Part shown: positions 36,250-46,640 of the stretch, one piece after another
How the letters are laid out: each line of letters starts with the position of its first letter
Position numbering within the stretch: position 1 is the stretch's first letter
Assembly (NCBI GenBank): GCA_964035575.1
Contig: OZ037893.1
Span: 558,001 to 622,000 of the forward strand
Length of the DNA stretch: 64,000 bases
Origin: Rhynchopus sp. YZ270_cl-10
Taxonomy: Eukaryota; Euglenozoa; Diplonemea; Diplonemida; Diplonemidae
Direction of reading: 5' to 3'
Notes under the pieces: generated by a model
Seen by the model: the letters and a program-made list of their open reading frames with translations, nothing else
What the model was told of the DNA's origin: nothing
Database searches by the model: none
Made by a program: the position numbers and the translations under genes

Positions 36250-36945
36250 TTGGTCAAATCAGTGCAATGCAAAGCTACATGAGGGGGGAGAGGAGAAAGA
36301 TAGAAGGAGATGCGTCTGGAGCTGGCTTGATACTTTTTCAGGAAGATGAAAGAGGGGTATGAAAATATGTGGAGGCGGAGGAGGAGGGGTGGAAAATAGG
36401 AAAGGTGGTTGTTTTGGTTGTTTCGTTTATTGGGGCGTTCGTTCCAAACTTAGTTTTTTGCCTTTCCTCAAAAAAAGAGATCAGTAAATATGAACCCAAG
36501 CCTCGCATATACTTGGCCACCTTCAAGAAAAGGTTTTGCTTGCTTTGGCGTTGCGAGCATTATAAAAAAATGCTATTTTTTTTACAAAAGAACAAATACA
36601 AACAATAGGGGAAAAAAGTGAAGTTGATAGTGCAAACGCAGGACGCAGGCACTGAAATATAAAGAAAAGGGTAAAAAGTGGAGAATGCACAAGAAGGTAG
36701 TAACTACACTATCCCAACATCTTTTTTTTTTCCCCCCCGGTTGTTCAAAAAATATAGCGACGCCGTGGGTCCTTTTGTATTGCCTGGTTTGAACGAAGAG
36801 AGGGGGAAACACCTCAACAATAACTGAAGCACTATAAGGTATTTTAACCCTTCTTTTTTTCCCTCTCGCTTCTTTCCCTTTCAAAGGGGAAAGGGAAAGA
36901 AAAGATAATAATAAAAAAGGTACAACAAAGAACCTCCCCATCCTC
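36250..36945. other. Spacer with one copy of the oriented motif
   Basis: No gene supported. The best-preserved copy of the oriented motif is at 36614-36650. C and T runs lie near 36721-36738. Confidence 0.5.
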
Positions 36946-37023
36946 TTAGAACATTTTCCTAAACCTGTCAAAGACGTCAATACCAAAGACTAATAGGTCC
37001 GGGCAGTACACTGCAGTGTCCAC
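36946..37023 (-). CDS. Possible orphan terminal exon
   Basis: After a pyrimidine-rich stretch and 'TTTTGTAG' there is a 25-codon open run ending in a stop ('YCPDLLVFGIDVFDRF' within it). It looks like a last exon but has no obvious partner. The SAM-domain gene just upstream already has its own stop at 37310. It could be an alternative last exon of that gene, or chance. Confidence 0.25.
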   Translation of the reverse strand: MDTAVYCPDLLVFGIDVFDRFRKMF

Positions 37024-37309
37024 CTACAAAAGATAGAGATTATGAGGCCTCACGGGCACACACATTTTTTTATCGGTCATGAGGGGCAAATGTTTGTAAC
37101 CATTTGAGGGGTCAACAGCAGGGAAGAGAAACAAAGGGGGGGGAAACACAACAACTTACAGATCACAAAATACTCACTCCCCCTACCCCCACCCACTACA
37201 CCAAAACGCACAAAGCAGTAAAAACCCCAAAAAGGGTCTATAAAAAAAATTCCCATTTTCCCCAACCCCACTCTTTTTTCCTTTTTTTTCATCGATTTTT
37301 TTCATTATT

Positions 37310-39217
37310 TTAATGCTCTCGTTTCGACCGAGTTTTCGGTGTTTTTGTTTTTGGGTTGGATTTTTTGTGTTTGTCGGGGGCATGGATTTTGATGGTTTTG
37401 CAGACGTGGGAGGGGAGGCGCATTTCGAGGAGGTCTGCGTATGTGAGGAGGGGGAGGACCTCCATGTCGACTTCGTGAGCTTGGAAGGTGGCTGCGTAGG
37501 GGGAGAGCTTCTTCTGTTTGAGCCAGAGGAAGAGGTTGTTGTCGAGGGGGAGCGGGGAGCTGAGGGCCTGCACGGCACGCTTTGAGTTTGCAGATCCACA
37601 GCGGCGTGAGGCTGCTGCGGTCCACCCCCTTGCGGGCGACACCACTGCGGGCGCTGGGGGCGCATTCTCTCCACTCTCTGCGCTCTTCCTTGGTGTGATG
37701 ATTGGCTCGGCTGCCTCAGGAGTAACGTGAGACTTCTCGCCTTTGTCACCCTTCTCGCTCAAGACCACCTCCTCAGGGGTGACCGGTGCAGATGCTGTGG
37801 ATGCCTGGATGTTCTGTAGGGTAGCCTCGCGGACTGCCTGTGAGAGCTGGCCGGTCTGTGGGACGGTGGAGTTGAGGACGGCTGCAATGCTTGCGGAGTC
37901 TTGTGTGGTGTGGAGGGAGACGTCATCTTCGTCGTCGTGTTTGAGTGCTGCAGCAGAGAGGCCGCCTGGACGTTGGAGGAGACGGGGCTGGCGGGCAGGG
38001 GGTGCGCCGACAGCGACGCGCAAGGCCTCATCAATGTCGCCGCCCTTCAGAAACGACTCACGCAGCGCAACAAGCGCAGGGTCCGCATCCGTCTCCTTCG
38101 GTGCAGGGTGCGTGCTCGCCTGCGACAGCCGCTTCCCCGTCTCAGCATCCACCACAACCCACATCCCCGAGACGTCCCCACCAACCCGCACCCATCCCCC
38201 ACCCACAGCCATCATATAGCCCTCCACCTCGCGACACGCCTCAATCACCTCCCCATCCCGCTTCTGCCCGATCTCCTCGGAACCGGCCTTATGGGTCGAC
38301 AGCACAGCGCAATACCCATCTCTGAGGTGGTTGTTTGGTTAAAACTTTTAGAATTAAGGGAAGTCGACAGTGCAGATTATAACATGATAACTCCTACAAA
38401 GTGCTCTTTACGTTGAAGTCAATTAGGTGTATAGTTTGGCGCAAGAAATGGTGTTACCAAGGTTGGCTTTGTACCACTTTAACTACACTTCGTGTCAGGG
38501 AAAATATGCTAAGAAAGGGGTTGTAAGTGCAAACCCCTACAGGGGTACTTCGTTGTAATGCGTCATGGTGGTTAACTGTGCATACTCTGTGTGCTCCCAC
38601 CCCGATGCGACGTAGAACTGATGGCACGCCTGCAAACTGTCTGCTGTGTAGCTGCGAGAGAGACGGTGAGTTATTTGAGTGTAAAGACAAGATAGAGGAA
38701 AATACACAACATCCCCCAATTGCCCTACCTCCTTACGGGGACACACCACCAACCCAAGTTATGCCAGAGCGGACTCTGGTCTGACTGTTTGTCGTTTCAT
38801 GCTCCAGGTCCAGTCAAAGACCTGCTCGCATGGAAAGCCACGTGCGCAGCATTTTTACACTCTACCCAAAACATTTGATAATCGCAGTCCTCAGGAGGGA
38901 GGGGCGCTTCCTCCCTGGCAATACAGAGTGCACTGCATTGAATGAGTGCGGCGACAAGGCATGGTAAACCCCGTTGGTCTGACCCCCAAAGGGCGGGGTC
39001 AGAGAAAAAACTATGCGGCGGGGACATACATCGTTAAGACACCCTGATCCTTAAGTGCAACCTCGACAGACCCATCTTCCCGCACACATTGCACCTGAAT
39101 TGAAGGTTTTTTTTTGAGTAATCCGTGTACAGTCGTATTGTTAATGGGAGAGGGTAACTCCGCTAGACGGGGTTGTTGTGCCGAAACACGGACCTCTTGG
39201 AAGCAGATGTGTACCAT
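37310..39217 (-). CDS. SAM-domain protein, three exons
   Basis: Exons 39030-39217, 38586-38651 and 37310-38321 join (donors GTATGT, GTATGC; both junctions split a codon after two bases) to 421 aa. Near the C-terminus, 'LFLWLKQKKLSPYAATF' through 'LRLPSHVCK'-like sequence ('LLEMRLPSHVCKTIKIHA') is a sterile alpha motif, a small helical domain for protein-protein or RNA binding. The tail is Lys/Thr/Pro-rich. The first 190 residues ('GVLTIYTADSLQACHQFYV', 'GYMMAVGGGWVRVGGDVSG') form no domain I recognise. The middle is low-complexity Ala/Pro/Ser. The start at 39217 is the first ATG after a weak acceptor. The 40365-40436 exon could be the true first exon, spliced in phase to 'VRVSAQQPRL'. Intron 1 contains the second copy of the SINE-like repeat. 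Confidence 0.75.
38730..38995. repeat. SINE-like dispersed repeat, copy 2 (SAM gene intron)
   Basis: Same orientation and same order of blocks as 23970-24245. It includes a short local inverted repeat, 'cagagc' and 'ctctgg', and a local pair 'ccaggtccagtcaaagacctg'-like sequence. No coding content. Confidence 0.65.
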
Positions 39218-39264
39218 GCTACAAAAACTATTTTTTAAAAAAGTACAGCCTGCACGTCATTTAT

Positions 39265-40277
39265 AAAGGGGGGGTGGACCTATTATCCGGGTAGACCTAT
39301 TATCCCTAGGATAATAGGTCCCCCTGTTTTGGAGTTAAATTTTAACTTTTTAACTTTTGGGATGGTAAAATTTTTTTTATTAAAATTTTGGGGTGGGATT
39401 CTGGCGTTCGGCCAGTTTGCGTGCTCGCTTTCATGCCGGTTTTGCCGGCGCAGGCTGCAGCAAGGCCATCTTCCTTCCTGGCGTTGCAGCTGGGGCAGAG
39501 GGTGTTGAGGATGATGGTGGGGCTGGTTGGGCAGGTTGGGCTGCTTGTACTTCTGCTGCTGGGGCATCTATCTCCATCACCTCAGAGTCCGCAGGGCTGT
39601 CCGGCTGCTCCACCTCCAAGACCTTTTCCTTCACCTGCAGCAGCTCCTCCTTCACCTCGCCTTTGCGCACCTTTGCCTTTTGCGCTGAACATCGCGTCCA
39701 GGCGCTTTTTTCCTTTCGGGAGGGCTTTTGGCGGCTTTGCCGCCAAAAGCTCGCACCATCGTCCTCGGTCTCGTCGTCTTCAATCACCATCACAACATCC
39801 CGGAGAGCTTCCAGAGGTTCCGCAACACGCTAGCTAGCGCCGCAGGCGCACGGTACGTTACTTTTTTCTTTCGCCATGCTGCATTCCCCCATCCGGTAAA
39901 ATAGAAGAAAATTGTCTCCTACGAGTAGAATTCTGTGGGGGGTAGGTGAGAGGCGGGTCGGAGCCCCCGCCCCGCACCTACCCCCACCCCAGCCGCAATC
40001 CAAAACCCAAATTACCTCCGTATGGACACGTGTGGATTCCACCTTTTCAAAAACAATTCACGTATGGATTTCCATACGTTCCTCACGTGGAGCGTAATCT
40101 CTGATTTACAGGATTGTGTATGTTTAAGGGTAAAAAGGGGGGGAAACAGTGACCGGGATAGTAGCGGCACAACAGCGGGATAGCAGCGGGATAATAACAA
40201 TTTTTAATCGACTTAAAATTTGGTCTGAAAACGAAAATCTGAAATTTTAGGGTGGATAATAGGTCCACCGTCCCTTT
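39265..40277. mobile_element. 1013-bp TIR element beside the SAM-domain gene
   Basis: Left end AAAGGGGGG then GGTGGACCTATTATCC; the right end is the complement with two mismatches over about 24 bases. A second palindromic run at 39293-39322 repeats the end motif in both directions. The interior includes the GCGCCGCAGGCGCACGG palindrome at 39838, also present in the elements at 9541 and 25691, and a 400-bp coding-like stretch. No convincing target duplication ('acgtcat' against 'acgtgat' outside the ends is suggestive only). Confidence 0.8.
39431..39830 (-). pseudogene. Coding-like fragment carried inside the TIR element
   Basis: An open stretch of about 130 codons, GC-rich like the host exons. 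It begins 'VAEPLEALRDVVMVIEDDE', then a Lys/Glu-rich helix-like part and a Pro/Ala-rich tail. It sits wholly between the inverted repeats. It looks like a piece of a host gene captured by the element, or an exon of the SAM gene that the element has come to surround. Family not recognised. Confidence 0.35.
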
Positions 40278-40364
40278 ACGTGATAGTGGGATCTTTCTGG
40301 TATTGTTCAGAGAAGCTATCGCTATTCTGCAAACAAAAAAAAACCCCCCTTGAAAGACACATAC

Positions 40365-40436
40365 CGCTCCAAGCACCTTGCCAGGCTCCGTGAAATGAGA
40401 CACTATGCTCCCACGGGTAAGCCATTCATCCCCCAT
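40365..40436 (-). CDS. Probable first exon ('MGDEWLTRG') of a minus-strand gene
   Basis: 24 codons from ATG 40436 to a clean donor GTATGT, phase 0. The next exon downstream is probably in the 39030-39217 region, entering in phase 0 before 'VRVSAQQ'. The TIR element at 39265-40277 would then lie in the intron. If so, the SAM-domain protein gains this N-terminus. Confidence 0.5.
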
Positions 40437-40911
40437 TGTGAAAAACAACAAAAAAAAGAAAGCAACTACAAAAGCAACAAAAAAAAATACAGCAAAAGGT
40501 GAGTTGTCACGCTTTTGAATCAACTCTTAGTGTATGGGTGTTCGTGTGCCAAAAGGGCCACGTTTTTCTGGGAGGTGTGGTAATCATGGTGTTGGGATGC
40601 GGAACTGATAATTATACATCCGCAAATCAAGGAATAATCCGCACAAGGCACCTTTCAAAGAGTTGCTACCAAGGCGAACCCTGAAAACGCATCCTCAACA
40701 GATTTATGTCAGAGAGAGCCACCTTGATAAAAGGCTGCAGAACGGCACAGCAAAAATATTGCGATAGGCAGAATTACCTCACCATCTTTCCCTGGAGAGA
40801 AAAAAAAATACATTCCTTTTTAGATCTTTTTTAATCAGTAAGCAAAGGGCTAGACCAACTGACATCCCCCCCCACCCTTCCCATCCTCCCCACCCCCACC
40901 CGCTTCCTATC

Positions 40912-41382
40912 CTAGGGGTATAGGATAGAGAGAACTAACGGATCGATTTCATCGTTGAGGTCCGGGTCTTCGAGGTGTTCTATGAGCCACATAGCCGCAC
41001 GCTCGCTGTCTACTTGAGTCATGAGGAGGGCACGTCTGCAGGCAGCCTCGGACACATGCCCATCCATCATTTCCATAAGGTGCTTAAGACCTTCATGGTT
41101 GGAGGGAATATCCGGTGCTTTGTGTGTGTGTTGGGTAGGGGGTGCGGTCGTGGGCGGTGTAGGGGTGGCCTCCTTAACTACCTCTGCACGTACATGGCAC
41201 AAAGCTGCCAGCAGCACCTCCCCACCTGCCACAGCAGCCGTATCCTCCAGTACACTGCCCCCCCGCATGATACGGTACCCCGCCCCCACACCTGCAGCCA
41301 CCTCCGCCACTGTACTGCCCTGCACCTCCCGCAGCTTCCCTGCTGGCGTCTCGCCGCATATTCTTACATAAACACTCACCAT
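40912..41382 (-). CDS. UBA-domain protein with possible ubiquitin-like N-terminus
   Basis: From ATG 41382 the frame gives 156 aa. The C-terminal part, 'MMDGHVSEAACRRALLM' followed by 'AAMWLIEHLEDPDLNDE', is a ubiquitin-associated (UBA) domain of the type found in USP5/13, and so binds ubiquitin. The first 70 residues ('VSVYVRICGETPAGKL', 'GYRIMRGGSVLED') have the look of a ubiquitin-like beta-grasp, and a Pro/Thr-rich linker joins the two. The frame may be spliced near 40940 (donor GTTAGT) to a tiny last exon after 'TCTCTCCAG' at 40792, which would change only the last few residues. Confidence 0.75.
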   Translation of the reverse strand: MVSVYVRICGETPAGKLREVQGSTVAEVAAGVGAGYRIMRGGSVLEDTAAVAGGEVLLAALCHVRAEVVKEATPTPPTTAPPTQHTHKAPDIPSNHEGLKHLMEMMDGHVSEAACRRALLMTQVDSERAAMWLIEHLEDPDLNDEIDPLVLSILYP

Positions 41383-44380
41383 AATCGTGTATTGGTGTAC
41401 TTTCAAATGATATGATAGGTGAGAAAGGGTAGCGAGAGGAAAAGACGTAGGGGGAGAATGCTGCTTTCATTTGACAAAGAGAAGAGGTGGTTGAGAAATG
41501 TCGAGCCATACGCCTCTCAAAGGGGATATGGGGGTGTGTGGAGGGGGGTTTTAAAGACTGTTGAAAATAGGCCTGTTTGGAAAAGGCGCTCTGACACACA
41601 AATCGCACCGTTGCCTCATTTTAGTGCTCCAAAAAAAATAAGTTAAATTTCAGAGTTTGGCGTCTTGGCCGTTAAAAAGGAGAAATCGATTTCAAGTGCG
41701 ATGGTAAGCAAAGAGGGGGAAAAAAGGGGGGGTATTTCGCTTGAAAAAAAGGTAAACAAAGCTAGCGGGCACGCACCGTCAGTCACTTCTGTTTCCGATT
41801 CCCAAGAATTTTGGATAAAAATGCGGCAAAAATAAAGACAGGGCTTTGTGTGCTCAAAGATTGGTGTAAAAAAATGAACAAGAGGGAAAATTACATAAAC
41901 AAAGGGGGGCGTGAGAGCCCCGAGGTATACACAAAAGAAAAATGCACAATTCTCACACAAATTTTCGAATTGTGCGAATATTTTTACTTTTTTTTTCTTG
42001 GATGGGTTTAAATTCATACGCTTTCTGTTCAAAGAATAGAAAGCAGGATAGGGTTGGACCAAGTACTTCCAAAAGTCCTAGGATATCCCTACTTAAAGGC
42101 GGGCCACACAGTGTTTGCACTCATTTACCTGTATCACATCGGGGAAAAGCCCTCAAAAGCTCTTCTATACCTATGGTGGGGAGGTCTGGGGTTTCCGGTA
42201 ATTCCATAAGGAGAGGTAACTTATTTGTGTAGCTCTCGGGGGGTATCCATCAAATTCGTACGTGGTCTTTTTTGCTCGACTTTTGTCTTAATGAACTCAG
42301 AAACTTCACTCTGGATTCAACAAAAATCAAACAGAATGCCCTAGTAGATGTTCAATTATATCCCAATAAGTGCCAAGGTTACCTTTTGGGGTTGCTTAAG
42401 GACTGAGCCATATATTTTGTACGATAAGAGGGAGTTCATGTGGAATGCGAGAATCATGCGAATAATTTGGGCTCAGGAAAAGAAGAAAAAAATCATTTTC
42501 CTCCTGTAAGAAATGTGAGAATGCGATCGTTTTTTTTTAGGTTATGCGTGGTCAGTGCGGACATCTTGTTGAAGATATGCCCACACGCACGCAGTTCGTG
42601 TTCCTGTTTTAAAAAAATTTTTTGAAATGCAGTTATTTTTTATGAATGGTGTAAAAAAAAAATGAAGAAGCGCGAAGGAGATACGGAATACCGACAATCT
42701 AGTGTTTTGTTGTGTATTGAAACTGTGATACCACACCATTCAGCCCCAGCGAAGAAGTGAACGTTGTGGACAGAACAACGCAACACATTACGAAGAAGCA
42801 AAAATAACGCAACAAGAAGTAGGAGCAAAAAAAAAAGGGGGTGTGAAAGGACCGTTAATACCTTCTAACATTCTACGTTTAATACATACGACATATCGCT
42901 CAACAAAACAATGTGGCCAGTTGGTTTTGTTACGTACAGAAACAGCACACCTCACCTGAACAACGTGTCAAGAGAGCAGACAAAGAAACGCTAATTTGAC
43001 CCCTTTTTGTCCAGATGAATGAAGAGAAAGCTCTGAGTCCGCTGAATGAAATGCTGTTCTAAAAAATAATAGGGGGTGAAGAATACAAAAACACCCGTGT
43101 GGGTACCCCCATATCTACCAGAGCATCCGGCCATATAAGATAGGTACATGACCAGTTGGTCGAAACTCCATCCACAAAGGTGTTTTCTGTTGCAGACCTA
43201 CATAATATTGTTCTTTCATTTACAGTAAGACAACAAACATCGGAGGTCCTTAGAGTTTTGAAATTCTAAAATCCGCCATAGTTTTCACCCCACCTATGTT
43301 TTTACCCCACCGGTGTTTGTTGTTACTGCAATTGCGCCATTGTTGCACCCAGAACAGCAACGCGCAATACATCACCAAAAGTTGTCTTCATTGACTATTT
43401 TATTTTATTTTTTTTGAATTTGGCATTGAAAAAAAAAGTAAACACAAAAACTCGTCTTTTCTCGCAGTTTTGCAGCAAAAAAGCAAGAAAGCTTCTGCAT
43501 TACATTTCCACTAATTTCCACATTGTTACTTTTAATATTATTTTTTTTTTGACACAAGAAACGAAACAGAACAGAACAGAACAGAATAAAAAAGGTAGAG
43601 GGAGAGAAAAAACAATATCACAATACAAACTACACCTCTCAGCCACGACTGACCGCGGTATATAAATTTAACAAAAAATGAGACCCCCAAAAAAAAAACC
43701 CTGGTCTCTGGACAGCTTTCTTTATGAAAAATAGTTACTCGGATCGACACTCTTTGGGGAGGTGCTTTACCTGCAAAATAAAGTGAAGTTTGAGAACGTG
43801 CAGACAACTCCTGGATGCAGACACGGTGCTACCTCTTGCCTAGCTGCTCCGAGTACAGGTGCTGACTATCGAACTATTGTGGAACTGGGTGGAAATATCG
43901 TAAAGTAACAAACGCACGCAGTCGTAATAAATCACCCTGTCTAATAATAAAAAGGGAGAGCAATTCCATACACAACACCACAAATTTAAAGACTGGTTCT
44001 TTGCACACAATACACCTCGATTCCTGTGTCGCAAAAGATGAAAAAGATGGCACAAAAAAAAAAAAAATGGGAAAACTCTGACCACGTTTTATCATATGAC
44101 ATATCATCAGGGGCCAGCATGCCCCTACACAACCCATGCTCTCCAAGAGACTCCATTGCAGAGATAGTTTGTTATCACAGAAACGCTAAAGAGGATAGGT
44201 ATAAGTTTTCTGGCTGAGTGTCGACGATTTGAACGGTATTCACCAGCCTCTGTTCCCTTTTGAATCTGCGTCTGCGGAGAGGCGCAGTCACCTGATCGGG
44301 TTCAGATCTATGCACTACCCTCTGTCTCCCCACCCTCTCCTACGGCCCATATGCACCGTATGCACCATTGCCCTTTAGCC
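41383..44380. other. 3-kb gene-free stretch
   Basis: No supported gene on either strand. AT-rich with A and T runs. One copy of the oriented motif is at 43778-43826. The only copy I found in the opposite orientation is near 42110-42125. Short exons could be missed here. Confidence 0.5.
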
Positions 44381-44854
44381 TTATAAGCTCACTGTGGTAA
44401 CCTTCCTGCGAGTTTTTTTAGTGGCGGGTTTCGCTTTTGGTTTGGGCTTGGGGGTTGCAGCTGTAGGGGTTGCAAAGCATGTAGAAGCTTTCCTGGGTGC
44501 ACGGCGTACGTTCACCTGAGGGGGTGGTGTTTTGGTGCGCGCCTTCATCCTGGGCTTCGCCTTTTGAGGGATCGGGGACACACTTCTGACAGACTCGGGG
44601 AGCGGAACCGAGGAGATTAGCAGCAGACTTCTGCGTCTGCCTCCGCGTGGCTCTAACGACTTGGCACTGTCACACCCCATGTAGCTGTAGCGTGAGGTGT
44701 TCACTGGACGGGCCGTGCTGGCACGCCCCGAGGGGCATGGAGGAGGAGTCATGCCACGAATCATGACCTTGTCCTGGGTTTCCTTGTACCGCGCAGTGGT
44801 GCACGCAGTGCCACGCTCAAAGCTGAGTTTCCGCATCCCCATCCGTTGTGACAT
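44381..44854 (-). CDS. Short basic Pro/Lys-rich protein, function unknown
   Basis: 157 aa from ATG 44854. The N-terminal half has 'MRKLSFERGTACTTARYKE' and 'NTSRYSYMGCDSAK'; the C-terminal half is Lys/Pro/Thr-rich and very basic, ending 'KKTRRKVTTVSL'. There is no signal peptide and no membrane span. No domain recognised. The Lys-rich tail recalls nucleic-acid- or microtubule-binding tails, but that is only composition. A possible trans-splice acceptor, 'CTGTCAG', precedes the start by about 20 bases. The longer frame from 44938 is unlikely. Confidence 0.55.
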   Translation of the reverse strand: MSQRMGMRKLSFERGTACTTARYKETQDKVMIRGMTPPPCPSGRASTARPVNTSRYSYMGCDSAKSLEPRGGRRRSLLLISSVPLPESVRSVSPIPQKAKPRMKARTKTPPPQVNVRRAPRKASTCFATPTAATPKPKPKAKPATKKTRRKVTTVSL

Positions 44855-46640
44855 AGTGCCTTTTTTTTTTGTGTATTCTGACAGTACTATTGTGATTTGC
44901 CTTTGTAAAGAAAACTGGAGGTGGGTACCATAATGCATAGAGCTGTGGGAAGAAAAGCTGGGGGGGATCCTTTATACATCACTTTTATTTTTTTTTTGGA
45001 GATTTTTGACTCGGAAAAAATGGGTCCAATTTTGAGTCAAAATGCCCCGCAAGAAAAAAAAATATGTATATGGGGCAAACTGTAGTTCTCGAATAGGAGA
45101 AAAACAGATGTACTTGGGGCAAAAACTTTTTCTAAACAAAGAGAAAAGGGGGGTGAGGACGCTGTGGAAATAGTCGCTAAAGGGATGAGGGCATCACTCT
45201 TTCTGCAAACTGCAAAATCGTTGTAGAAGGTTGCTGCAGTCCCAACAAAACCTGGTAGTGGATAAAGCCTTGGTTGGGTGGGTTGGGTACCCACAAAAAA
45301 TTTAAACAACTAAAGACTTGGCTCGCCAATTTTTAAACAAAAATATGTCAAAAAGGGGGAGACTTTGCGTAACAGTAGGTACAGCCTTGAGTGTCTACAT
45401 TAATACAGCCAGACTTCCAGGCCTCACGCTAACTCACTGTCTGTTCCCAAATTGTTTGGAACGACGAGAAGAAAAAAGAAAAGGAAGACGAAGAAGAAGA
45501 AGAAGAACGATAAAACTGTGTCGTGCAAGCGTGGTAGCAACATACTTGAGCAGACTGTGATCTATGATACCATAACTTTTTGGACAACAGGCAATGTAGT
45601 GGTGAAGGTGTACTTGAAACAAAGAACTGAATCTTTTTTACTGCAAAGGTTACCTATTCCGGGTATATTTTAGAGAAGAACGGAACAAAACAAAAAACAG
45701 ACCAAAGAGAGAGAACGAGAGAGAGAGGATGGTGGAAAAGAGTGAAATTGAAAGTCCAAAAAAAAAAAAAAAAACACATCAAAATTCTGTAGACACAACT
45801 TAGTTCAAGAGAACAAAACACCATGGGACTAATGCGTTATTCTAACTAATAAAAATAAAGAAAAACTTGAGAGATTAATGTGCCTCGCTGTGCACGTATC
45901 AAACAAAGAAACTATACGAAACATGAACCCTTGGTTCACATCATAATTAAAAAAATCTTACGCCTACAGGAAAAGAGCATGGGTTTGAATTGGGGTCAAA
46001 GGATATTGCCAGTGCAATGCCAGCGACATAACTTCAACTGTGCACTTTCCCACAGCAAAAAATGTTCCCATTATTTACTAAAGAAAACTTGAAAAATGAT
46101 GTCGTATACAGATCCAGAATATAAAGTCGAAAACGTGCAAACACATCCTGGATGCAGGCACGAAAAAAGATTTGAGCCTTTTTCTATAGTGAACATAACT
46201 ACAGTATGAAGAATTTCTTCAACTAGGTTTGCTTTGACCCCTTTTCCCACATCACTTTTGAACTTGGGCTAACGTTTTTTCTCTTCCAACATAACCCATA
46301 ACGGGAACCACCTGAAACATAGCTAGAGAATGCGCATAATGTGCAAAAATATGTCATGCGCATCATTTTTATTTTATTTTTACGTCCTTCATAATGCACA
46401 TTCCCTATTTATGCTGAAATGCCAAATAAAAGAGAAGTTGATAATACAAACTCCTCACCGTTCATCGACGGATGCAGGCACTGGTTTAAAAAAAAAAAAA
46501 AAAAAAAAATGTTGTCAGAAGACCCCTGAAAGTACCTCAACCTAATTAACCCGATCCCATCCCCCATATCCCCTTCCCATCAACCTCAGTATCCCGCTCG
46601 AAACCTCCCTCGCTGAGATACCTGCACGATAGGTATTAGA
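44855..46640. other. Gene-free stretch with two oriented motifs
   Basis: No gene supported. Oriented-motif copies at 46121-46162 and 46428-46484 are the fullest ones, each followed by 'GGATGCAGGCAC'. Long A runs are at 45762-45776 and about 46487-46509. A GAA/AGA-rich stretch lies near 45465-45510. Confidence 0.55.
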
